The translations under genes were made by a program, and so were the position numbers. The notes under the pieces were generated by a model. It was not told where the DNA came from, searched no databases, and saw only the letters and a program-made list of their open reading frames with translations. From Plakobranchus ocellatus (taxonomy: Eukaryota; Mollusca; Gastropoda; Plakobranchidae), in NCBI GenBank assembly GCA_019648995.1, contig BLXT01003769.1, forward strand, positions 1,086,453 through 1,109,065: a stretch of 22,613 nucleotides of DNA. Reading direction: 5' to 3'. The first letter of the stretch is position 1, and the number at the start of each line of letters is the position of its first letter. Below are positions 9,344 through 20,900 of this stretch, one piece after another.

Positions 9344-10116
9344 CTTAACTATGATAATTTGATTGAAGTTATAGAAAGATATATCATTCATGTATCTATA
9401 AACTTTAGTCGTTTTTTCTTTATATTGATTTGTATTAACTGCCAAAATGTATTCCAATCACTAAGTCTTTTTACTTTTAGTCGGATCAAACTCCAATGAA
9501 TTTAACTATTTTTAACCTTTGCATCGTTACTTGTTGAATAAAAATTATACGCAGAGCATACTTTCAATAACTTTGGTTCTTTTTATTTCCCTTCCATCGT
9601 AAGAGTTGAGACTGTGTGGACTTGCATTTCACACTGCTTCCTCCCTATTTCTCAGTGATTCCTCACGGTTGGCACAGAAATTCTAAAAAAACTTTTGTCA
9701 GCGAACAGTGCAGCCTAAAAAACCTGTTGTAGGTTCAAAACACATTTCCCACACATAGTTGGACTGTGACTCAATTTTACTCTTGTATTTAATTCGTCCT
9801 CTATTCAACCTGGAAAGTGGCAAAATGAGAGGAAGAGGGAGGGAAATGGTCGTTGGTTGATATGCCTAAAGTATGTTATTTTTTTAGGGCTTGTCTTTGC
9901 ACTTATTTCAACATGGATGAACACTGATTTCAGCAGTGGAAAAGCGGCAGTCACTTAACTATTTTAAAAATTTCAAAGATTATTCCCATAAATTTTTTAT
10001 CAAAAAACAAATTAACAATGGACAGAAAACATGATTGAACTTTGCCAAGAGGATGAGTTTAATGCAGATGCGATAAACTTTTTTAATAATGTGTCTTTAA
10101 TTACCGTTCTTAATGT
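9344..10116. other. Intergenic DNA without recognisable features
   Basis: AT-rich sequence between the possible Tigger relic and a CT-rich tract. Short open frames here have no family resemblance and no good splice context. Confidence 0.4.
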
Positions 10117-10211
10117 TCCCCTCCTCTTTCTCCAACTCCTCCTCCATGTATTCTTTCTCACTCTTCTCTCTGAGTTTGCCCACTCTCATTCTCTGTCTTT
10201 TTCTCTTTCTG
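10117..10211. repeat. CT-rich low-complexity tract
   Basis: About 95 bases of almost pure pyrimidine clusters (ctcctctttctccaactcct and similar). It creates a spurious Leu/Ser/Phe-rich open frame. Confidence 0.7.
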
Positions 10212-10598
10212 TCTATTTACTTATTAAACTTCTGAGCAACAGTAATTTTTATTTTCCACATTGTGTGCACATGTTATGGGTTAATATGAATTCTCCATTC
10301 AATGAACATGAAAATTTTTGAATAAAGAGTTATTTAAAATAAGGAATAAATCAAAATGTTTGTATGGGATGAATTGTTACAGTAGTGAGAAATGTGATGC
10401 CAAGTCCATTCTGTTTCGGCTTTTAGTCTTAGGCTATTTCTTGTGAGCCTAATGTTAGAAATGGCAACTTTGAGAAATAATTTTATGTTTCCCTACTAGT
10501 ACTACATTATTAACCCAAAAGTGGGCAGGTCCTTAATTTTTTTTATAGCCGAGATGTGTTGAGTTATTTTGCGGCTGGAAACGAGTTTGTTTTTCTTT

Positions 10599-10625
10599 GG
10601 GGGGGGGGGGGGGGGNNNNNNNNNN
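10599..10625. other. Poly-G run ending in an assembly gap
   Basis: Seventeen G residues (10599-10615) are followed directly by ten N (10616-10625). The gap most likely reflects failure to sequence or assemble through the homopolymer, and the true length is unknown. Confidence 0.95.
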
Positions 10626-11100
10626 ATTACATAGAAGCTACTTTATAAGTGTTTCATTGTGTCCCCAAAGTGGGAGGCTGCCCACGAGAGGGGGTGTAGA
10701 ATTCTTTTCCAAGAACTTGATACTTTTTTATTAATATTTTAAAGATTTCACGGATATAACCTTCAGATTTATTGATAAAAGCATAAATCAAATATTGATT
10801 GGTTTAAACAAAATTATATGAATATTTTGGCGAAATGTATTATTAAAAAAGACCCTGTAAAAGAGTAAACTACCATGAGAGGGCAGGATGGCCTTCAAAG
10901 GAATTGCAGTAGCTGAGTTCAACAGTCAGTCTTAATCGTAACATCTCGGCGGAGATGAAAACATAAATCATGAATTTTAAATCATTTAACCTAAACAAAT
11001 TTACGACATTAAATTCAATAAGATTTTTTACAAAATAGTGTCAAGACCAGTTCAAGTGAGTGGCAAGTTGTATTATGTACATTTTGAACTATTGATTTAG
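10626..11100. other. Intergenic DNA without recognisable features
   Basis: AT-rich sequence between the N gap and the tRNA-like element. No ORF with family resemblance is seen. Confidence 0.4.
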
Positions 11101-11185
11101 TCTGAAACTGCTATCTGTAGGGGGTTTTGCATAAATAGCTGTCCACAACAAGGTGATCTCAGGCTTTCAGACCCTCCGCCAGGCC

Positions 11186-11279
11186 AGGGCGCCGGTCTCG
11201 AACCCGCGACAGAAGGGTCTCTGCTGATTCTCAGGGTGGACTCGCCAGCCACTGTGCTACAGACGCCCCCTGCAATCTG
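11186..11279 (-). repeat. tRNA-derived SINE head
   Basis: On the minus strand, tagcacagtgg (11259-11269) matches a pol III A box and ggttcgagacc (11194-11204) is an exact B box. The outer segments ggggcgt (11273-11279) and gcgccct (11186-11192) pair as a 7-bp acceptor-like stem with two G-T pairs. The 94-base length and the poor D and anticodon arms rule out an ordinary tRNA; a class II (Ser/Leu-like) ancestor is possible. GC-rich sequence continues past the acceptor end to about 11100 as the likely SINE body. It is much more GC-rich than its surroundings. Confidence 0.7.
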
Positions 11280-12420
11280 TGAGCATAATTGTAATGATGA
11301 AAACGCAAACATGTTAATTCTGTGCCAAGATATTGATCTAGACATTTTAAAATGTTAGAAAAGCATTTTAAGGAATTAAAACAATGTTCTTTTTTTTTGA
11401 TAATCATATGTGAGATTACACACCCATTAGGACTGGTCTCAAAAATATTTTTTTTCACTTCTATAAACATAACACAACCTTTTACAACAATACCTCCCAA
11501 TAACCGAGGTAATAATTTCAGTTTATAGATTTATTTCCCATCCCCATCTCCTGCAAGTCCTGAAAATCTTAAGATCTCATCCTCTCCTGAAATCAACGTT
11601 CAACTTAAGGGGAGGTTGGATCCTTTCATGTATTTTCATTATCGAGATAAGTTAATGTGGTAGTATCCTCTTTGTTCGAAACTTTTAAAATGAAAATTTT
11701 CTATTGCAGTACCAGTATATTCATAGTATTAATTTAACCTTAATTGCTCTTTTTATTCATTGCAATAATAAATAATAGCAATTTAAAATTGCTTCTCTAA
11801 ATGGTCATTGAATCAAGCATTTCCATTCTCAAAATAGTAACTAGCAATATCACCAGTGCCACAAATGGCACAGTGACTAATTTTCTATTTTTCAAAAGAG
11901 ATCAGTCTAGATAATGGGACTCTCATAGTGCTTCAATCAACCTTTTTTTAAATATTTATATCAACTGTTACACTAATTAAAAAATTAACATCTATATTAT
12001 AGAAAAATTGATTTGAAAAGTGGTATTTCTACCCAATGTCGTGGGCCAAAAATGAAGCCTAGCAAGCGATTTTTGTATCTGAGATATAACTAGGTCAAAC
12101 GCTATGCCTATTCTTCAAAGTCTTTCGTGGGTTTATTTGCAAGGTCTTGTCTGGGTTTTATCAATAAGAAAATTTGCGTGTTCAAGGAGGTTAATGGCTA
12201 GTGTCACTGTTTACATCATTTGGGATTATTATTCATATTTATTGTAGGCCTACTGTGAGAGCCTGCTTTTGTTTATTAACACATTACTGACAGGTTATAG
12301 CCTACAGTGGAGCAGACCATTCGCTGATCAATTGCAAAAAGAGCAGTCAATAGTGAGATAAAATTAAAATTATCAATTCATCATCAAGTGCCTTCTCACA
12401 TTCATCAGAACAATACTAAA
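11280..12420. other. Intergenic DNA without recognisable features
   Basis: AT-rich sequence. A small hairpin (gtgcca-caaa-tggcac, near 11857-11872) is the only structure noted, and it is short enough to be chance. Confidence 0.4.
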
Positions 12421-12655
12421 ACCATCATCGTCATCACCACCTTCATCATCATCATCACACTTTCACCGTCATAATCTTAATCATTAGCATATTCATCATC
12501 ATCATCACCAACACTATCTTCATCATGATGATGATCATCATCATTGTCCTCATAAAGATAAACTCATCATCTCCACCACCGTCATCATCACCACCTTCAT
12601 TACCATTGTCACTATCTCTATCATTACCTTCATCAATATTGTCATCATCACATTA
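12421..12655. repeat. Imperfect ATC/TCA trinucleotide microsatellite
   Basis: Long interrupted arrays of tcatcatcatcatca, with caccacc variants and a short local inversion (catgatgatgatgatc) near 12525. The open frames across it are by-products. Confidence 0.9.
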
Positions 12656-14332
12656 TAATATTATCCTTAGGCCTAAAAAAAACCTTCACAATAACCAGAT
12701 ACCCTGCCTGGCATGGAAGGTGTTCAAGTTGTTGTTTTTTTAATCTTAATCTTGTAAACATTGGAAAATGTTTTTTCTGAAGATAATAAAATCAAAAGAC
12801 TGATACATGCAAAAGTCAAAGACTCAAAAACTCAAAATATAAACATTATGGTAGGCTTACTAAACCTAGATCCAAACCTATATCTCAAGTTCAAGAAGAA
12901 CTTAAAATCTAATAAATTTCATGCGATTTCTCTAAACACTTGTGTGAAAAGATATTGAGTAGGCCTTAAGTGAATAAAATGCATTTTTACTCCATAAAAT
13001 GTCACTTCATTTTCACTATTTTCAGAGCTTCCTTTGCGGACATAGCAGTAAGGAATGGCCTTATTGATAGGCTTATTGAGTACATATGCATTGTTCCCAG
13101 CTATCAGTGGTTTACTTTACAAAAGTATGAGTCAAAAGCTACCAACGTACAATATGTTTAGTAATATTTAAGTACAGAGAGGGTTAAAAATTTAAGAGAT
13201 TCACATCGTACACAAATAACCATATTTTTTTCCCACCTACTTTCAATTTTAAAATTAGTACATATGCATTGTATGATTGTACGCACCCCTGAGATCACCA
13301 TTTGATGGTGGACTGGGTATACCAATAATCAATTGTATACACACACAATTTATAATTTATCTCCAAATTGCAAAGCACTAAACAAAACTGAAGCAAAGAA
13401 AACTTAGAGTACTCGCTTTTTTTTAAATGCTGTACTTTAAAAGGCACATGTTGTTTATTAATACTTTATAAAAGTAAAGCAGGCTTAAAAATCAAAAACG
13501 GAAACAGCAGAATATAAATGCACATCAATTCATGAACTCATGGATTAAGTAAAAAAAAAAAAATGATCATTGCAAAAAAATTATCACAGTTGAACTGATT
13601 TCATACATTGTATTTCAGCCACTGACATCAGTTTTACAGTTCTTTTATTAAAATTGAAATTTCCTTGTCATTTTTCATTCAGACTGACCAAAAAAAAGTG
13701 ACATTGCTGGTGCAGTAACTATTAGCCAGAGCACTTTAATTACTAATGGGTACCTTAACATTCTGCTATCATTTTTACAGTAAACATCATGACTACAGTA
13801 ATTACTATATAGCCTTTATGTACAAGTGCCACTTCTGCTCTGATTTTAATTAAACACATTTTGTTCTTGTGAATAAAGCTTAACAACTATAAGGTGAGCT
13901 TTAGGGCTGTTGTCAGACCGGGGCATTGCTGGCAGGCTCAACTTCAATCCTTCTACGAATGTTGTACTACAGTCTACATGCTTAATTCAGTAGGGCTTAC
14001 GTGGATTTTCCTTCCAGACAACCTTTTGAACGCATTTGAGGATCACCAGCATAACTAGATTTTTATCCCTGTCACTGTCAGTCCAAGTCCCCCAGCACTT
14101 ATAATCACAATCTATGAAAGTGATTTTTTTTTCCTTACGTCCCCTTTACCTTCACCAATGTAGAATGTACCATAAAACAACTGCACTAGCAATTTTATTC
14201 CATTTACAACTTTAGCTATGACCAGCATTACTACAGTGAAATGTAGGAAAATTCAGGACAGCATTCTTGGAAACAAAATTATTATTAGTTAAAGGATCCT
14301 GAGGATGCAGGGGTGGTTGATATAGTAGTAAA
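12656..14332. other. Intergenic DNA without recognised genes
   Basis: AT-rich DNA. A 15-base word, gtacatatgcattgt, occurs twice about 178 bases apart (near 13081 and 13259). A short open frame at about 12970-13161 follows a plausible acceptor but matches nothing known to me. Confidence 0.4.
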
Positions 14333-14543
14333 CTGAATAAAAAAAGAACAATCACCAACTTAAACTAATATGAACAACCACTGACATGCTTATAATTGTG
14401 TTTATTTCCTACATCACACATCATTGTTATGTCTTGTGTATTCCAACTTTAACTAATGAAGCCAATAAAGACAAAACGTTTTAATGTTTTATTGACTTTT
14501 TGTTCACATTAGTTTAAGTTGGTGGTTGTTCTCTTTTATTCAG
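14333..14543. repeat. Long inverted repeat (44/43-base arms)
   Basis: The arm at 14333-14376 (ctgaataaaaaaagaacaat onward) and the reverse complement of 14501-14543 (ctgaataaaagagaacaacc onward) are the same apart from about four differences. The 124-base spacer contains a smaller imperfect stem around 14463-14494. It may be a hairpin-type MITE. It lies about 330 bases beyond the POLRMT stop codon, so it could also fall in a long 3' UTR and fold as RNA. No clear target-site duplication is seen. Confidence 0.8.
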
Positions 14544-14854
14544 CAATACTATAAATCAAGTAATCATTCCCACATCCACTATCATGACCATAGCAGTTGC
14601 TAGTATTTATTTGCCATTTTTACCATCACTGTCCTTGATTAGTAAAAAGAAGGCTGAAATTTGTAAAGCTAGCACACGGAATCATCACAAACCTTTCATC
14701 TAGATTACAAATTTGATTTCCAAAACTTAGAAAAATCTTAAACCTGCTCATTTCTACAAAAAATTGCACATTTTCTTAGACATTTTTGTTGAATTCAGAC
14801 AAAATATAGGGTCTATGTGTTAAAATTATATCTTCATCCTTTATCTAACATTAT

Positions 14855-14860
14855 TTTATT
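14855..14860 (-). terminator. Candidate poly(A) signal for POLRMT
   Basis: AATAAA on the minus strand begins 9 bases after the stop codon, which would give a very short 3' UTR. Another AATAAA at 14606-14611 is an alternative. The choice cannot be made from sequence alone. Confidence 0.35.
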
Positions 14861-14869
14861 GATGTTAGA

Positions 14870-14919
14870 TTAACTAAAAAAATATGTTGACTTCATAACG
14901 TTGTCCAAGTTGAAGGTAC
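14870..14919 (-). CDS. POLRMT: POLRMT terminal coding exon
   Basis: A 50-base exon after the acceptor gcatttcag. Joined to the previous G it encodes [16 protein letters not shown] and then TAA. The Y-F-F-S terminus is characteristic of this family, and its aromatic residues line the active site region. It is too short to appear as an independent ORF. Confidence 0.95.
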
Positions 14920-17900
14920 CTGAAATGCAAGAGAAAGAACAGCAAAATCATTTGAATGAGAGTAAACTTAAAAATAATTTAAAGAAATTTAATTAAAACA
15001 CCACTAAGTATTCCCACATATGATACTGCATAAGTTCATCTTCAGTCGATATGTCTAATAAAATTGACATACTCAGTACTAAAAAAGTTATCTAAAGGAT
15101 TATTGTGTTGAATTTTCCAAAGGTGAATTCAATGGCCCTTAGGTGGACTTCCTTTCCAAGTCAACTTTATCCTTTTCCTTTTTGAAAGATTATAATTATG
15201 AGGGATCACAGTATAATTATGAAATTAGAGAATGCATAATAAAAATATATATAATCTGCATATATCAAAAGACATAAGTCACAGTATTAAGACCACTATG
15301 TATACACTTACTCTTGTATCGAAAAAGAAAACCCCATGATAGAGTTTTACGATTGAAACCTGTAATACTTTTTTTAAGTCAATAAATATTTTTAAAGGCT
15401 CTAATGCAATTTGTAAAAATGTCCACAGCAAGTTGCGACATATACTTGTGCTTGAAATTGACTTTTCATGCAAAAAGCATAGTAATATGTAGGCAAGGGC
15501 TAGAGATGCCTAACCCGCACAATGAAAATTCATAAACAGACAAAAAATGGGGTTATGGGGCCAAAACTAGAATGAACATTGTGTGATGGATTTCAATCTC
15601 AATTATATGTTAAGCACATAGACAGCCAAATCATTATTTTTTAATTTTTTGATTCACCATTGATATTTCAAATCAATGTCAAAAAAAAGAGAATGACTAC
15701 TTAAAGCTCAATTAAAAGATGATCATGCAAAGTTCAAGTTATGACAGGAAATCATTTTGAACATCAAGTGCAGGCATGACACCATCAAAATTCAGCTAGT
15801 TTTCAACTTGCAAATAAAGGTTGATAAAAACATTCTGTAAATTTACGTAGAGAAGATGTACTCATTTTGTAAAAAAACGAAGAACTTTAGAGTCAGTGAG
15901 ATATTTTTGGTAGACCTTGTACAGGGGTTAAAGCTATCAGTAAAGAATTAGAATGCATTGGCACCAAAAAAAAATAAAATGGGCCTTGATATCCATAAAT
16001 CTAGCCTAGCCAATAACAAGAGTAATATGATAAACTGAGTTTGAAAATATATGAGTAATTGAAACTAAATTATAAAACTCATTGTATAAAAGTAAGTCTA
16101 CCTCTTTTAGGTACTTTCCGCAACAGCTGCATCAAGGCTACAGTGTCCACTTTTTTCATGGCTTCCTCTCTGAGGAATCATTAAAAATATTAATATATTT
16201 TATTACGTTCATACAGAAAGTAAAAAACAAACTACAGGCTCTTGATATGTACAATAGTTCAATGTTTTTATTAGCAGTAGTTTCAAAAGGAGTCAAGTTG
16301 GAACTTGTTGATCAAAGAATAATGTGAATTATAAATGCGCATAGAAACTTTCTGCAGAAATCTTACAGAAGAAGTAAAATGGGTCCCATGCTTGATCAAG
16401 TATCTGGGAACCAGGAAATTATTCTTGGCACATGGCATTCTGAGATACTTTGCAATTGCTTTCCCTGCCATGTCCTAAGAGAACAAGCTACCTATTAAAT
16501 GCTGGATGGAACAAAGTAGCAAAAAAAAAAATGTAATGGCCTAATCTAGGATTCAAACCTTACACCTCTCATTCAATAGCCAACTGCCCTACCAGGTAAG
16601 TTACTGATCCTCCCATAAAATGGTATAGGCTTTATAAATTTTAAGCATTAACAGCTCTTAACTTTTAAACTTGTCAATTAGAGTACTAAGCTACTCAGAT
16701 AGACCTTCATTCCACTCGTTTTGTGAGTCTGCTAAAACATTACAAGAGATGTTGGCTATTTGCTAAAAAGTTTGAAACAAATGATTCAATTTTTCTAAAC
16801 AGTTTTAATATTAATGAAAAAAATAATGATAATATTGAATAATTGCTTTCAAAAGCTGAGTCCATCATGATCACTTCTATGTTCTTATAATTAACCTTGC
16901 AGGTTACCAATGATGACTTTAAGGACTTTTCTTTGCATAATAAATTCACTGATTTCGCAAATACCATATGCCCAGGCAGTTTCAATGAAGATAGGAGTCT
17001 GCTCTGCTCAATGAGTGCTTTTTTTTTGTTATCGCTTGGGGAAATCATAAGAAATAAAATGACCCTGACAGACAAATTTACGAACAAAGGAAGTGTTCAA
17101 CAGAAGCCAAACTGGCTGCTCATGCTGGGGCAAATTCTGTGACACAGAGAGGCTACTTTATGGAAAGCAGCTCAATTTTTTTCCAAGATTAAAAGGACAG
17201 ATCAGTCCCAAGGCTACTTTCAACATCTTGACTGGAGCAATGCAATAACAAAATACATGCTGCCCGGATTACAGTGTATACAGATTGTCTAGCAAAACTA
17301 AGTGCCAATAAAGCAGAGGACAAAACAGAATCAGTATTTTACAGCTGATATAAATCCTGATAATGGTTGCGACACAATCACCAGTTTGGAAGAGGATGAC
17401 CTTTGTTGCGTATTTTTTTGGAACTAAGCAAAACATAACTATGGTAAGCAACAATGCTTTGGAAGTTTCTTAGGTTTAGTAAGCATGGACCAACTGTGCA
17501 AACAGGGAGAAGGGCAGGAACTCCAGCTGAGCAGAGAATGGAAACACACTTTTATGCACAGCAAGATCTCTTTTGATTTAGAGATTATGTCTGAGGGTTA
17601 ATACTATAAAGCAGAATCTGTGTGAACCTTGAATCAACTTTACATTGAGAAATATACAATAATAAACACACCAAAAAAAAAAAATGTCTGTGCAAAAGTA
17701 GACTGAAAAGTCGCTGGGACTAAAAGTAAATTATGAGTGTCTATCAATCATTGAGCTGCTAGAGAACACCAGTTTAAATTATCTGTAAATTTGATTAAGC
17801 AGAATTTAGACAAACAAAACAACAACAAAAAAAAACCCTAAAAAATAATAATTAAAATATAACAATAACAACAACAAAAAAAGAAAAGAAAACACAGATT

Positions 17901-20900
17901 TGACAACCTGCTATTAATTTGACATACCAGAAAACTAAATTGCTATGGGACAAAAATTGATAAGGCTGGTATGTATTTACTTCACTGGTGTGTCTCTCGA
18001 GAGGGAAAAGGGCACACAATTCACAAAAGCTATTTTATTTTCTCATAGTGTGGCACCCTCATCCATTAGACATTGAAACAAAAAAAAAAGAAATTTAAAC
18101 TTAAAAAGAACAAGAATAGACATAAAGTTGCATCAACCATGCCATAAAAAAAAATTCAGCTTTTCCTGTCAAGCATAATTGTAAAAAGAAACTGAAAAAA
18201 TTCATGTTTTCTTAAACTTAGGAAGAGCATTAACTATCAACAAAGTTCACACCATCTAACACTACAACTCAACATAGTTAGGCACAGAGTCATGCAAATG
18301 GTAATGCATTGAATATCCTGATATTTATAAGTATTTTTGAGTTCCAAAGGATTTCAATTCAAGCAGATTTATCATATTATTGTATTTATACATTACTTAC
18401 AAGTTTGGATCTTGGCTAGCCCTGTTCACAAGGCTAATAAGATGCTCAGACAGATCTTCCAGCAGTGGTTGCTTGTGCATGCTTACAAATTGTTCACGGC
18501 ATATCTGAGTTATACAAGGAAAAAAATTTTATTACTCAAAAAAAAAAGATTGAATATAAAAAAAAAGAAAAAATGCCCAGCTTATTGGGCAGCATTACTC
18601 AAAAACAAGGGAAAAAAATGTCCAAAGTAAAAAAGGATCAGTTAAAGAGTTCAGTTTTATGTTTTCAAATGTCAAAGTAATTCCATCACATTTGTTACTC
18701 CAGAGCTTCATCAAGCAAGTAGTTTTCTTCAGTTTCTGCTTCTAAATCAGAGGCTCTAATATCCTTGTTTAATAACAAATAAAAAGGACCACCAACATGC
18801 TTTTGTTCTGGTTGAGGTCTTTTAAGACCATTGTCATTAGAGTCAAGGTCTACTGAATTGATAAGGCACCCACACTGTGGGGGTGGGCCTATCAATTTTT
18901 TTTAGCACTGGAGGGCTACAGTGGAAAAAAAAGTAGCGGACAGCAGGAGGAGAACTAGAGGGGATGACAGCACACGAAAGGAAGTGGGGACAGAACAAAG
19001 CAAGGAGGAGATATCCCATTACCAAGGATAGGCAAATCATCGGCAACAACCTGCACAGCACGGTGGGTCGATTGTACCACTCTCCACGTGGGGAGAAAAC
19101 CAAGTAGAGGTCAGCGGGAGAAGAACTAAAAGGATCAAAACCCATGAAAGGAAGTGTGGAGACAGGACAAAGCAAGTTGGAGAGAACATGATGTCCTCTA
19201 TGAACTAAAGAAATACATTACATGGACGACAACTTGTTTTGGTCACCTCTTACTACCTGAGGCAGTTTGGTAGAGTTTCTTTCTCCACTCCTCGCACGGA
19301 GCATACTGCCTTGTCTTGTCAGATTGTGTCTGCCTTGTGATTTCTGTTCTTTAGTCTTTTAAAACGAACTCCTTGTTACAGGCAATGTTCAGCTAGACCT
19401 ATAACTGTGTAGCTCAAAGCCATTTGTGACCACCTGTCTGTCTCTCTCCATTTCGTTTTTCAAAGTAAACCAATGCTTCTATCTGATTATATTCCTTTAT
19501 TTCATGTCTGATAGTGATATGAAACCTAGTAATTTAGAAATAGTTTTGAAATAAAATTCCATAGTCTACTTGAAACAACTTACCTTGTTCATTATAGGAA
19601 CATCACAAGCATGGGTCCAATAGCAATCATGAACGGATACAAAGGTAATACCAGCACTGGGGGAAAAAGGCAGAACAGTTACTTAAAAGATGATGGTATT
19701 TATAAAAATAATTATTGGATTTAGTAATCACAGCCAGAGGGTTTTGTTTTCATTTAAGCGAAATATTATAAAACACCATGAGGTTTGCGTTGCTGCCATA
19801 TTTTCTATGTCTTCTCAGCTGCCCTCAACAAATTTTAGTTTTCATTAAAATCTCATACTGCTGATAAAATTATATCATAACCAACAACACTGTTGCTGAT
19901 GCTTTTACTACTAACAATAACGGAAACGGCAACTAAACAAAAACACCATCTAAAAGGTATATACTGATTATGAAACTTGACTTTTGGTTTACGGGATTTC
20001 CTGATGAGAAAACGAAAGCCAATTTTTTTCATTTAGAATACTTGTAAATAAACTTTAAGCAATATCTGTTTAAAGCGATTGCATAAAAGGATTCCCATTG
20101 TATATCTAACTACCAAATAAAAATTAAAAAAAAAAAAAGACCAATGAAATGCAGGGTTAACTTTACCGTTTCTTAGAGTGAAGTGAGTCTTCAGTATAAA
20201 AAATGATGGTCATGTTTATGATAAAGGATAACTCCAACACAAGTTAATTGAATTGGTCTGCATCTATTCTCAATTTAAGAAGGGCAAAAATAAATATCAG
20301 TTACACCTGCAATTAGCCCCATTTGTGAGACGGCTAAAATAGAGCCACCACTTAGCTCATGTTGGGATACTGCTCAACAAATACCAGGCCTGCAATTTGA
20401 CAAAGTTTGTGAGAGGCCTATATCAATATGATGGGGGGGTACTCCCTTCTCTATGTGAAGGACTTTCTATAGACATGCTATAAACTTTCCATACATAGAG
20501 CATAGTTAATTTTTACTTCTTTACTTTAAAAGTTTTGATATGATCTCAGTGAAATTTTGATTTGATCTCAGTGATGTAAACCTGTACTCATTTTGTGGGC
20601 CTGCTACACAAATAATCCATTGTTTAAGCCTTATTCCTCTTAAAATAAAACAAAAATAGAGTTGAGATGAAACTTACTGTACACAGTAGAGGGCTGTCAA
20701 CATCATGTGTGTCGAGTCCAGAGAGTGTATGTAGTTTGGTGGAAATGCATTCTTCTGTTTCATCGTGTTTGGTTTGCTGCAAAAAATCAGCAGTGAAAAA
20801 AGCAAGTTCTTACTGCAAAGGACATTGCTTAAAATGAACTAAGAAAGAACAAAGACATAGTTGTTTGGGAGTTTAAAAAAATCAAACTATCACTTTGGAA

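Noticed and set aside
10031-10321. Leu/Phe/Ser-rich ORF
   Set aside because: Produced by the CT-rich tract; no motif or splice context.
12421-12655. Possible CRISPR-like array
   Set aside because: It is an interrupted trinucleotide microsatellite with no constant repeat and spacer spacing, in a eukaryotic genome.
12525-12743. Ile-rich and Ser/Pro-rich ORF
   Set aside because: Produced by the ATC/TCA microsatellite.
12970-13161. Short ORF after a plausible acceptor (tattttcag)
   Set aside because: No family resemblance, no downstream donor that extends it, and no neighbouring exon.
15279-15473. Minus-strand frame with FIDLKKVLQ, first taken as the POLRMT C-terminus
   Set aside because: The real last exon at 14870-14919 fits the splice phase and ends in STYFFS; this frame has no proper terminus.
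18843-19175. 110-codon minus-strand ORF
   Set aside because: Explained by the purine-rich direct repeats; low-complexity Ser/Pro/Leu product.
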